Source: Bacillota bacterium (lineage in GTDB: Bacteria > Bacillota > Dethiobacteria > DTU022). Taken from it: a stretch of DNA of 35,544 nt. A model generated the notes under the pieces. That model had not been told where the DNA came from. It ran no database searches and saw nothing but the letters and a program-made list of their open reading frames with translations. Position 1 is the stretch's first letter. Each line of letters starts with the position of its first letter. Where the stretch lies: positions 1 to 35,544 of the forward strand of contig VGTO01000010.1 of the NCBI GenBank assembly GCA_016874655.1, read 5' to 3'. Position numbers and translations under genes: made by a program. Of this stretch, positions 22,815-30,321 are shown piece by piece.

Positions 22815-24236
22815 CTACTGGCGCAGATCAAAGATCTGCTTAACAGAGATACCGCTTTCCAGGCCAATTTTATTTGTAATTGCCTCATATGAGCCTTTTT
22901 TAACCGCAACCGCTAGCCGGTGTTCTTCTCTAATATCATTTTGCAGCTTAGTTGCCAATTCTTCCTCGTTTATCCCGCCTGCCGGCTTTACGGTAATATT
23001 CAAAGAATCATTGCCATTTTTACTGACAATTTCCGCATGCCAGGCTAAGACATCTTTGCAACCGAACATGTAACGACGCAGGGCATTACCATTAAAAACG
23101 ACTGAAGCTTTCTCGCTAATAAGATCATAATAATCGTGCCTGTGTTCAATATCACCTAATATGCGCGGAACAGTGTGGCCGCAATTAGGGCAAGGTTCAC
23201 TGGAAAGCCCCCCAGTAGTTAAATCACCGGTCCGAAAACGCAAAACCAGGGTTCCACGGCTATCAAGGTTAGTGATAACGATTTCACCTTTTTCACCCTC
23301 ACCAAGGCTTTTGCCCGTTTGCGGGTTAATGATTTCAACCAGAATCTGGTCCGGATTAAGGTGATAGCCAAAACCAGGGCTGCATTCGGCGAATCCTGCT
23401 TTAGCCATCGAAAGAAAATAGACCCGCTGAACCAAATTATTGGCTGCTTTACACTGCAGCATCAGCTCCTTAATGCTTTCAACTACAACCATGGGGGCAT
23501 AATCCATACCGATAATAACTCGTTCAAGGGAGGGGGCGTCAGTTTTTTGACGTAGCATTGTCTGCAGGGTAGCCAGGACAAACAGAGGGTGGGAAACTAA
23601 TACCGGAGCCCCCATATTGTTCATGGCTAAGATGATTTTTTCCATACCGAGTACTCGACCGCCGCCAGAATGAAGAGCTGTAGCGCCCAAAGTCATAGCA
23701 GAATGAAAAAGCTGCCACACTGAAATATGAGGGGCATAGCTGAAGGCATTAAGCATGGTATCATCGCGCTTCAGGTTTAGAATATCGTTAAGTCTGGTTC
23801 CGGTTTCCTCGAGATTATTCAGGTCGTACCTGGTATAAACAATAGGGATCGGGTCCAGATCATTGCCCTTAGTGTAAAAGAGCTGGGACATCCTATATTC
23901 GGTGGGATCGGGTTCCGCGCATTTCCTGCCCAAAAGGGCAAACTTTTTCGGTTTTGGAGTACTTTTTAAACCCTCAGGTACTTGCAAAATAAAGCGCTTT
24001 GCCCGCTCGGGATCATGTTCGCTGGAGAGCATATCCTGCTTTGATGTAAAGGGTATATTATCAAGATCGCTCCGACCCTTGATCGCGGTAGGATCTAATC
24101 CCTGGCTCTTAAAAAGGTTGCTATAATAGGGGTGATTACTAAATATTTCATCCTGCACTATTTTGCTGAGCAGCTCATCCTGAAGTTTCTTAATATTATT
24201 GGCCGGCATCCGGCTGATTTTCGACCAGTCTTGCAT
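22815..24236 (-). CDS. PaaK-like adenylate-forming protein with degenerate motifs
   Basis: A 473-residue relative of phenylacetate-CoA ligase, similar along its length to the gene beside it. The late motif LRFRTGD and the cysteine motif CPNCGHTVPRI are kept. The early ATP-binding loop, SSGTTGKP in PaaK, is replaced by a YTKGNDLDP segment near 121-129, and the YGLTE motif reads YFLSM (274-278), losing the glutamate that normally helps bind ATP/Mg. It may therefore be a non-catalytic partner of the neighbouring ligase, or use a different reaction such as acyl transfer from an adenylate made elsewhere. GGAGAA precedes the ATG. The gene lies 24 bases downstream of the other ligase gene. Confidence 0.8.
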   Translation of the reverse strand: MQDWSKISRMPANNIKKLQDELLSKIVQDEIFSNHPYYSNLFKSQGLDPTAIKGRSDLDNIPFTSKQDMLSSEHDPERAKRFILQVPEGLKSTPKPKKFALLGRKCAEPDPTEYRMSQLFYTKGNDLDPIPIVYTRYDLNNLEETGTRLNDILNLKRDDTMLNAFSYAPHISVWQLFHSAMTLGATALHSGGGRVLGMEKIILAMNNMGAPVLVSHPLFVLATLQTMLRQKTDAPSLERVIIGMDYAPMVVVESIKELMLQCKAANNLVQRVYFLSMAKAGFAECSPGFGYHLNPDQILVEIINPQTGKSLGEGEKGEIVITNLDSRGTLVLRFRTGDLTTGGLSSEPCPNCGHTVPRILGDIEHRHDYYDLISEKASVVFNGNALRRYMFGCKDVLAWHAEIVSKNGNDSLNITVKPAGGINEEELATKLQNDIREEHRLAVAVKKGSYEAITNKIGLESGISVKQIFDLRQ

Positions 24237-24260
24237 ATTGTTCTCCTTTCTGCCGAGACA

Positions 24261-25721
24261 TTAACCGGTGGGGCGGTTGTCGACAATGCGTTTTTCTTTT
24301 AGTTCGGTTTCCATCCCCAGTTGGCCGACAAGTTTATCAAGGGGCAGGTAAATAATATTTGTTACGGAAACTTCCGTTTCCCTGATTATTTTTTGTTTCA
24401 AGTCAGCGGTCAGGTTTTCTTCGTCCACATCAGGTTTTTTTGTGACATAAAGATAGATTTCATCCAAATCAAAAGGATCGTTGTTGCGTTTCCTTATTTC
24501 AACTTGCCACTCCTCCAGGTCGGGATGGCTCATCATCAGGGGAAAGAAGTTATTTAAATTGACCAGCGTACCCTTGATTTTTGTCATGTTAAACTCTTTA
24601 AACTCAGATTTACGTTCAATCACAGAGCTGATGCGGGGCACAGTACGCCCGCAGTTGGGACAGGGCTCATAACTGATGCCACCCCTGGCAATATCGCCGG
24701 TTCGGTAACGTACTACGCAGGTTCCGCGCCAATCGAGACTGGTATAGACTATTTCACCGTCTTCTCCTTCACCAAGCGGTTCTCCCGATTCAGGGTCAAC
24801 TATTTCAATTACCTCCAGATCCGGGTAAAGATGATAGCCGTGATATTTTTCATGGGAAGGACATTCGCCCCAACCAACCTTTGATTCAGTTAACCCATAG
24901 ACAGCCAGGACCATAACCTCTTCGGCTCCCAGCTGTTTTAAAAGCTCCTTAATCTTTTCTTTCAGGCCTGGCGGCACCCTTTCTCCACCGAAGAATATCT
25001 TCTTAAGCGATGAAAAATCTCGTTTTTGCTTTACCGCTTCCCGTAAGAAATAGTAGCAGTAGCCGGGAATAAATACAGCAACTGAAGGACGAAGGAATTC
25101 GAAGGCATCCATCAGTTTGGAAGTTCCTACAATTTTGCCACCGCCGCTGTGAAAAACGGGCGAATTAAGCGTATCGGCCGCAAAATATACAGTCCAAAAG
25201 GCAAGATGGGGAGCAAAGGGGAAACAATTTACGGTGATATCATCGCCGCATACTTCGAAAACATCTAACAGGCGGCATGACGATTCACGTAGATTTTCAA
25301 CATCGCGTTTTGTATAAACAAAAGGTGTTGGTAAAGCAGTGCGACCGGTCGTAAAATGAATATGCACGGGTTTATAATCATAGATTTTCTGTTCGATCAA
25401 CTCTTTACCGGTGCTCATCGACATTTTGGCGAAGTGACCGTACTTTTCTGAAACCTCTTCGTCCGGGCGGATTACAAAATCTTTGTGTCTCTGCGGGTTT
25501 TCAGCGTTTGGAGCGATATCCCACTTGTAAGTGAATGGCAGGTACTTTAAGTCATCAATGCCTTTGATTTTATAGGGATCAATATCCTGCTTTTTCATGA
25601 TGTTACTATAGTAGGGGCTATAGATTGAAACCTGGTTGCAAATAAAGGCTCTTAGCTTGCGATCCTGCATCTGCCTAATCTCTTTATAAGGTGTTTTGCA
25701 TAGCACTTCCCATTTTTCCAT
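24261..25721 (-). CDS. PaaK-like acyl/aryl-CoA ligase (AMP-forming)
   Basis: A 486-residue member of the phenylacetate-CoA ligase family. The P-loop is a variant, FTTGRTALPTP (T124, T125, G126), followed by FVYTKRD as in PaaK. YGLTE (275-279) and RYRTGD (338-343) are intact, so adenylation of a carboxylic acid is plausible. A CPNCG pair near 353 follows RTGD, as in many PaaK-like proteins. The substrate cannot be read from sequence; aromatic and other cyclic or branched acids are used by characterised relatives. GGTGGTGA precedes the ATG. It is followed by the degenerate paralogue and preceded by a terminator that separates it from the symporter gene, so some transcription from its own promoter or readthrough must be assumed. 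Confidence 0.85.
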   Translation of the reverse strand: MEKWEVLCKTPYKEIRQMQDRKLRAFICNQVSIYSPYYSNIMKKQDIDPYKIKGIDDLKYLPFTYKWDIAPNAENPQRHKDFVIRPDEEVSEKYGHFAKMSMSTGKELIEQKIYDYKPVHIHFTTGRTALPTPFVYTKRDVENLRESSCRLLDVFEVCGDDITVNCFPFAPHLAFWTVYFAADTLNSPVFHSGGGKIVGTSKLMDAFEFLRPSVAVFIPGYCYYFLREAVKQKRDFSSLKKIFFGGERVPPGLKEKIKELLKQLGAEEVMVLAVYGLTESKVGWGECPSHEKYHGYHLYPDLEVIEIVDPESGEPLGEGEDGEIVYTSLDWRGTCVVRYRTGDIARGGISYEPCPNCGRTVPRISSVIERKSEFKEFNMTKIKGTLVNLNNFFPLMMSHPDLEEWQVEIRKRNNDPFDLDEIYLYVTKKPDVDEENLTADLKQKIIRETEVSVTNIIYLPLDKLVGQLGMETELKEKRIVDNRPTG

Positions 25722-25743
25722 TTACAGTTCACCACCATTTTAT

Positions 25744-25775
25744 AAAAAGGGGGCCCGATTATTAGACGAGCCCCC
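25744..25775 (-). terminator. terminator between symporter and ligase genes
   Basis: Read on the minus strand, GGGGGCTCG (25775-25767) pairs with CGGGCCCCC (25757-25749) with one G-T pair, then TTTTT (25748-25744). It sits directly after the symporter stop codon and could reduce ligase expression relative to transport. Confidence 0.8.
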
Positions 25776-25781
25776 GGGTTT

Positions 25782-27458
25782 TTAGTAACTGCCGGGAAAA
25801 ACACCGTAGAGAGTTGTTACAAAGAACATAGTCAGCAAGGATAAAATGATAATTGTGATCGGTAGCCCATTTCCGTTATATCGCCTGTTGTCGTAGTCAG
25901 ACCATCCATGCATTTCGTCTACCTGTCGCTGGAGTGACTCATCAGGTGGAGGGGTCAACCAGGATACTACGATGGTCAGGATAAACGATAGTGGCAAGAT
26001 GAAGGACACGGTTTTAATCCAACCAAAGGGGCCATAGAGATACTTGGCGATGAAGGGTATAGGGATTGTAACCGGATCCATGCCAATATAGTCGATCATA
26101 ATAAAACAAGCTGTTGTAAGAATAAACCCGAAAGTCATGCCGACTGCAACACCCTGTTTGGTAGTCCTTTTCCACCAGATCCCGAGCACTATCGGAACTC
26201 CCAGCGAACAGGCAGCAATACCAAATGCCCACATGATTGCTTCAAGGATAAAATCGGGCGGATTTAAAGAGAAGAGAATGACCAGGACACCAATTACGAG
26301 CATTGCCCCATAAGAGAGCTTTAACTTGCGTTCGTCATCAATATCGGGTTTGAAAACGCAGTAGAGATCGTGGATCAATCCGGCGCCCATAATCATCAGG
26401 AGACCGGCAACTGTCGATAGGGCGGCGGCAATTGAACCGGCAATGGCTACAGCCAGCCATCCCTGAGTCGTTAGATTTTCAATCAAGATAAATACTACGT
26501 AATCGTAAGCCTCCCGGGGAATAGTGATGCCAAGTTCCAGGGCTTTTGTATTCATAAAATAGACTGCTGCAAAACCGGTTGCATAAACAGTTGTGCTGAC
26601 CAGGCCGACCAGAAAAACGGTGATCACAGTGCTCCACCTGGCTTCCTTTGAATCTCTGACTGTAAAATAACGCATTACAAAGTGGGGTAATCCAATAATA
26701 CCGAACCACGCCCCGAGAAAAACGGAAATATAGACAGAGGGATGGACAAGCATAGGCCAAAAATAATGAGGAGCAACCTGTTCCATAAGCGGAACCATAT
26801 CACCGTAGCCCAGTGGGGGGAAAAACCAGCCGCTCGAACCGAGAGCCCGCATGACAATGGCAACAGGAAACATCAGACAAAAAATGAGTACAATAGTTTG
26901 GAAGGTTTGGTTATAGGTAACCCCATACATCCCACCGATGGTCACATATAAGGTAACCACTATGCCGCCAAGAATTATACCCCATAGTTCGGGAATCCCC
27001 AGTAAATAGTAGAAGACAATCCCGATCCCTTTTAAGTTACCTCCAAGGTAAAGCATACTGACCACCAGCATGACAATTACCGATAGAACCCTTAGAGATT
27101 TACTATTAAACCGTTCGTCGATAAAGGCCATCGTTGTAAATGATTTGTGGCGGCGTAAAAATGGAGCGGCCAGTAACAATAAACCAATAAAAGCAGAAGT
27201 AAAAGCGGCGTAAACAGCTACACCAATATAAACGCCCTCAATCATCAGGGCGGTCAGACCGACAAAAGTAGTCAGACTCAAAGCCAGGGAGACCATGGCC
27301 AGCCCATTATTGACAGCGCCGATACTGCGTCCGGCCACATAGTAATCGCCGAGATTGCGCGTAAAACGACGAGCCCAAACGCTGATCAGTACCGAAATCA
27401 AGATAACCACAATGCTGAGCACCAAGCCTAAAACAAATAAGTTACCTCTCGGATCCAT
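25782..27458 (-). CDS. sodium:solute symporter, large subunit (SSS family)
   Basis: A 558-residue membrane protein with about 13 hydrophobic helices. The N-terminal DYYVAGRSIGAVNNGLAMVS is the family signature of SSS transporters such as ActP (acetate) and related monocarboxylate carriers. The arrangement with a small membrane protein encoded 34 bases upstream matches two-subunit carriers of this family, for which acetate, propionate or pyruvate have been proposed. The substrate here could instead be the acid handled by the two PaaK-like ligases. AGGAGG precedes the ATG, and a strong terminator follows the stop. Confidence 0.88.
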   Translation of the reverse strand: MDPRGNLFVLGLVLSIVVILISVLISVWARRFTRNLGDYYVAGRSIGAVNNGLAMVSLALSLTTFVGLTALMIEGVYIGVAVYAAFTSAFIGLLLLAAPFLRRHKSFTTMAFIDERFNSKSLRVLSVIVMLVVSMLYLGGNLKGIGIVFYYLLGIPELWGIILGGIVVTLYVTIGGMYGVTYNQTFQTIVLIFCLMFPVAIVMRALGSSGWFFPPLGYGDMVPLMEQVAPHYFWPMLVHPSVYISVFLGAWFGIIGLPHFVMRYFTVRDSKEARWSTVITVFLVGLVSTTVYATGFAAVYFMNTKALELGITIPREAYDYVVFILIENLTTQGWLAVAIAGSIAAALSTVAGLLMIMGAGLIHDLYCVFKPDIDDERKLKLSYGAMLVIGVLVILFSLNPPDFILEAIMWAFGIAACSLGVPIVLGIWWKRTTKQGVAVGMTFGFILTTACFIMIDYIGMDPVTIPIPFIAKYLYGPFGWIKTVSFILPLSFILTIVVSWLTPPPDESLQRQVDEMHGWSDYDNRRYNGNGLPITIIILSLLTMFFVTTLYGVFPGSY

Positions 27459-27492
27459 AAGATTTAAAACCTCCTTTCATTGGAATTTAAGC

Positions 27493-27789
27493 TTATTGCT
27501 GCTGGATTTTTTCCAGCCTGTCCATGATCAGGCACCAGATTGCACCAATCAGGGTTGTGCCCAGCCAGCTTAAGGTAATTAGCAAGAAATAATGCAGCGG
27601 AAAACCCAGAACTGTTGTTTTTGCTATATACATTGTAGAGAAGTGTTGGGCTAGATGTTCAGGTGGGGCTACCTGGTTAAAAAAAACACTATTAAATATG
27701 ACGAAGAATGAACTTAAAAAACCTCCAATGATTGCGGCTACTGTAAAGCAAATTACCGTTGCCCTGACCTCCAGCTTGTAATCCTTCAT
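27493..27789 (-). CDS. small subunit of sodium:solute symporter
   Basis: A 98-residue protein with two membrane helices (about 12-36 and 62-87). The segment VLGFPLHYFLL before the second helix and the charged ending DRLEKIQ match the DUF4212/DUF485-like small partners of SSS carriers. It is the first gene of the symporter operon with a full AGGAGGTGA ribosome site. Its role in transport is not well understood; it may stabilise or regulate the large subunit. Confidence 0.78.
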   Translation of the reverse strand: MKDYKLEVRATVICFTVAAIIGGFLSSFFVIFNSVFFNQVAPPEHLAQHFSTMYIAKTTVLGFPLHYFLLITLSWLGTTLIGAIWCLIMDRLEKIQQQ

Positions 27790-27835
27790 TTGCTTTCACC
27801 TCCTTTTATCTGAAGTGGTCAATAAGATCGAATTT

Positions 27836-27875
27836 ATTATAGTGCATATTTTAATTATTATCTATATATTAAAAT
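27836..27875 (-). promoter_or_regulatory. symporter promoter region with inverted repeat over -35
   Basis: On the minus strand a TATAAT (27841-27836) stands alone; the -35 position reads TAGATA, a poor match. The inverted repeat ATTTTAAT-12-ATTAAAAT (27848-27855, 27868-27875) surrounds that -35 position. This suggests control by a DNA-binding protein. The AT-rich sequence makes chance a real alternative. Confidence 0.35.
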
Positions 27876-28040
27876 TATTAGACACAGAGTCAACAATGTG
27901 GGGTACTATTCCCGACTCCTTTTATTATTTGCACTAGTAATCACATAAGTCAATATAGTCAGTTTAGTTTATTAAATCCGTTTAATCAATATTTTAATTT
28001 AATTATATTCTTGCGGATCTTAGTAGCTAGAGCGTCCTCT

Positions 28041-28070
28041 TTGTCCTTGCATAATAAAGGTACATAAAAT
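28041..28070 (+). promoter_or_regulatory. possible promoter of leader RNA / CoA-transferase operon
   Basis: TTGTCC (28041-28046), 18-base spacer, TAAAAT (28065-28070). The -10 box lies in the first of two palindromes. No better promoter is visible between here and the CoA-transferase start at 28449. Confidence 0.4.
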
Positions 28071-28090
28071 TTATGTATAAAACTTATACA
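28061..28090. promoter_or_regulatory. twin overlapping palindromes (putative tandem operator)
   Basis: TACATAAAATTTATGTA (28061-28077) and TGTATAAAACTTATACA (28074-28090) are each perfect palindromes around the centre and share the pattern T-R-Y-ATAAAA-Y-TTAT-R-Y-A. Their centres are 13 bases apart. Two related sites in this arrangement point to a dimeric repressor or activator, possibly GntR- or TetR-like. No regulator gene is adjacent. Confidence 0.55.
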
Positions 28091-28301
28091 ATTATGATGT
28101 CACAACCTTTGAAGTTACCTAGGTTGTCGACGGCTTAAGCGATTAGCAGAGGGTCACGGCTCGCTCAACGATCAAGTTCGGCCCGATTATCTAAGAATTA
28201 TCTCACCTGGTGTGCAATAATGCGAAAAGAGCTGAGCTTGCCTGGTGAAGGAAGGAGGCTAACCTGCTCGATCAAATGACAGTTGTGATCGGGTTTTATT
28301 T
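28077..28301 (+). ncRNA. putative structured leader RNA or small RNA ending in a terminator
   Basis: This is the rest of the 650-base gene-free stretch 27790-28448. It holds hairpin ACAACCT/AGGTTGT (28102-28108, 28121-28127), hairpin AGCaGAG/CTCGCT (28145-28151, 28160-28165), a GAGC-GCCT/AGGC-GCTC stem near 28233-28269 and an intrinsic terminator (CTCGATCA 28267-28274 with TGATCGGG 28286-28293, then TTTTATTT). The GCTC of the upstream stem shares bases with the terminator stem, and CGATCAA also occurs at 28169, so alternative folding is possible. No plus-strand gene lies upstream that would need this terminator. Motifs of the T-box, SAM, TPP and cobalamin leaders were looked for and not found. 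A start-to-stop frame of only 14 codons (28095) lacks a ribosome site. Between the terminator and 28435 I see nothing defined. Confidence 0.4.
28267..28301 (+). terminator. intrinsic terminator inside the CoA-transferase upstream region
   Basis: An 8-bp stem with one G-T pair, CTCGATCA (28267-28274) with TGATCGGG (28286-28293), followed by TTTTATTT. It lies 148 bases before the start codon, so it would end a short RNA or attenuate the operon. Confidence 0.6.
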
Positions 28302-28448
28302 CGACAAAGTGTAGCGATAAATCTGCAAAAAACTGATCACCATGTAGAAGGTAATAATAGCCGGTTAGAGAATATGATCAAGGAATTAGTTCTTTTATGT
28401 CTTTTGTCTGCAAATCAGGGCACCAGTTAAGATCAGGAGGTGGTTTTA

Positions 28449-29471
28449 GTGGCTGACTTCACAGAACTGTTACAAGAAAAAAAAGTAACTTACAAACCGG
28501 GCGGCTGCGGTAAGATTTATACCGATCCCGATGCTGATCGGGCGCGGCTCTATTTTCGCGATCAAAAACCGCGAAAAATGGTCGAAAAAACAACGACAGT
28601 TGGCGAGGCGGTAAAGAATTTAATTAACAACGGTGATTATATCGGGGTCGGCGGTTTTGGAGCCAATCGCATTCCAACCGCAGTGCTCCATGAGATGGTG
28701 CGCCAGGGAAAGAAAAATATCGGCCTGGCCGGCCATACGGCAACTCACGATTTTCAGATTCTGGTTGCCGGCAACTGTATCGATCGCTGTGATATTGCCT
28801 ATGTTGTCGGCCTTGAAGCACGCGGTCTCTCTAAAATTGCCCGCACTGCCATTGAAAGCGGGGCAATCGATACTACTGAATGGACTAACGCTGCTTTAAC
28901 CTGGCGATACAAAGCGGCAGCGATGGGCCTATCCTTTTTGCCGGTTCGTTGTATGCTGGGGACTGATACCCAGAAATACAGTGCGGCGATGGAAATGGAG
29001 TGCCCCTTTACCGGCATCAAGTACCTGGCGGTTCCTGCCCTCTATCCCGATGTTGGCATTATCCACGTGCACCGGGCTGATGTATACGGCAACTGTCAGA
29101 TTGACGGGATCATGGTAGCAGATAGTGACCTGGCCCGGGCCGCCAAGCGGTTAATCATTACCACCGAAAGGTTGGTACCCAACCTGGTAATCAGGCGCGA
29201 ACCAACTAAAACGGTAATTCCCTATTATCTTGTAGATGCGGTGATCGAGGTGCCTTTTGGCAGTTACCCGGGCAACATGGCTTACGAGTATTTTAGCGAT
29301 GAAGATCATCTGCGTGAATGGTTGAAAGCGGAAAATGACCCCGAAGATCTGGCTGCCTTTCTGAAACGCTATATCTACGGGGTTAAGGATTTTAACGGTT
29401 ACCTGGATCAGATTGGCGGTATGACCCGCCTGCAGGAACTACGATACCAGGAAAATATGGTCGAGAAATAA
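28449..29471 (+). CDS. CoA-transferase subunit A (glutaconate CoA-transferase GctA-like)
   Basis: From the GTG at 28449 the protein has 340 residues; AGGAGG (28435-28440) is 8 bases upstream, while the GTG at 28440 overlaps it. It aligns with GctA of Acidaminococcus: GDYIGVGGFGANRIPTAVLHEMVRQG near the start of the domain, LTWRYKAAAMGLSFLPVRCMLGTD, AVPALYPDVGIIHVHRADVYGN and the C-terminal YLDQIGGMTRL. About 45 N-terminal residues precede the family core. Subunit A contributes to the CoA site; the catalytic Glu is in subunit B, encoded 32 bases downstream. The enzyme moves CoA between carboxylates; the acid used is not known. Confidence 0.9.
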   Translation: MADFTELLQEKKVTYKPGGCGKIYTDPDADRARLYFRDQKPRKMVEKTTTVGEAVKNLINNGDYIGVGGFGANRIPTAVLHEMVRQGKKNIGLAGHTATHDFQILVAGNCIDRCDIAYVVGLEARGLSKIARTAIESGAIDTTEWTNAALTWRYKAAAMGLSFLPVRCMLGTDTQKYSAAMEMECPFTGIKYLAVPALYPDVGIIHVHRADVYGNCQIDGIMVADSDLARAAKRLIITTERLVPNLVIRREPTKTVIPYYLVDAVIEVPFGSYPGNMAYEYFSDEDHLREWLKAENDPEDLAAFLKRYIYGVKDFNGYLDQIGGMTRLQELRYQENMVEK

Positions 29472-29503
29472 GTAAATTTACGGTCATAGGAGGTACAGTA
29501 ATA

Positions 29504-30274
29504 ATGGACTATAATGACATGGAACTGATGATCTGTCTTGCTTCCCGTTACCTTGAAGATGACAGTATTGTAGTTGTGGGAACCGGCGCTCCCTGTGCGG
29601 CAGCGATGCTGGCTCAAAAACTGTATTCACCGCGGTTGATGATCATGTTTGAAGCAGGCGGAATCGGTCCGCTATTGCCCTCGATGCCTATTTCCGTGGG
29701 AGATTCCCGCACTTTTTACCGGGCTCTCGCTGCCAGCAGCATGCCGGAAATTATGGAAACCTGCCAGAGAGGCCTGGTCGATTATACTTTTCTTGGTGGG
29801 GCCCAGATTGACCAATACGGCAACATCAACTCCACCATGATCGGCAAAGATTATAAAGCACCAACAGTCCGCTTCCCCGGAAGTGGTGGAGCAAATGATT
29901 TAGGCTCACTCTGCTGGAAAACAATGATGATTACCCCTCAGGATCAGCGTCGCTTTACAGAAAAAATAGACTTTGTAACCACCCCGGGTTACCTGACCGG
30001 ACCGGGAGCCAGGGAGGAAGCGGGCTTGCCTCCCGGCAGTGGCCCGTACAAAGTGATCACCAATCTGTGTGTAATCGGTTTTGATGAACAAACGAAAAGG
30101 ATGATGGTTGAAAGTATGCACCCGGGCATTACAAGAGAAAAAGTAATTGAAAACACCGGGTTCGAACTGCTGTGGGCTGAAAACGTAACAGCCAGCGATC
30201 CACCTAAAGCAGATGAACTAAATGTTTTACGTAATGAAGTTGATCCCTACCGCTACATTATCGGCCGGGGATAG
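29504..30274 (+). CDS. CoA-transferase subunit B (glutaconate CoA-transferase GctB-like)
   Basis: A 256-residue protein matching GctB over its full length: VGTGAPCAAAMLAQKLYSP, FLGGAQIDQYGNINSTMIG, RFPGSGGAND and the C-terminal VIENTGFELLW. E50 in IMFEAGGIGP aligns with the catalytic Glu54 of the Acidaminococcus enzyme, which forms the glutamyl-CoA intermediate. This favours a true CoA-transferase over the IpdAB-type ring-opening hydrolases of the same fold, though such assignments need testing. Ribosome site AGGAGG; next gene 47 bases downstream. Confidence 0.9.
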   Translation: MDYNDMELMICLASRYLEDDSIVVVGTGAPCAAAMLAQKLYSPRLMIMFEAGGIGPLLPSMPISVGDSRTFYRALAASSMPEIMETCQRGLVDYTFLGGAQIDQYGNINSTMIGKDYKAPTVRFPGSGGANDLGSLCWKTMMITPQDQRRFTEKIDFVTTPGYLTGPGAREEAGLPPGSGPYKVITNLCVIGFDEQTKRMMVESMHPGITREKVIENTGFELLWAENVTASDPPKADELNVLRNEVDPYRYIIGRG

Positions 30275-30321
30275 CCATCATTACTGAGCTCTGAATCAAA
30301 ATAATAACGGAGGGATGATTA

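Noticed and set aside
22759-23073. 104-codon plus-strand frame
   Set aside because: It is antisense to the PaaK-like gene, which has full-length homology and proper motifs; the frame has no ribosome site or recognisable domain.
28077-28301. Known riboswitch or T-box leader, SRP RNA or 6S RNA
   Set aside because: The T-box GGTGGTACC element, SAM, TPP, cobalamin and lysine core motifs, and the SRP GGAAGGAAGCAG loop were looked for and are absent.
28440-29471. Sigma-54 promoter before the CoA-transferase operon
   Set aside because: No TGGCAC-N5-TTGC pattern is present in 27900-28440.
28449-30274. IpdAB-type steroid-ring hydrolase
   Set aside because: Subunit B keeps the catalytic Glu in FEAGG and aligns best with GctB; no steroid genes are present.
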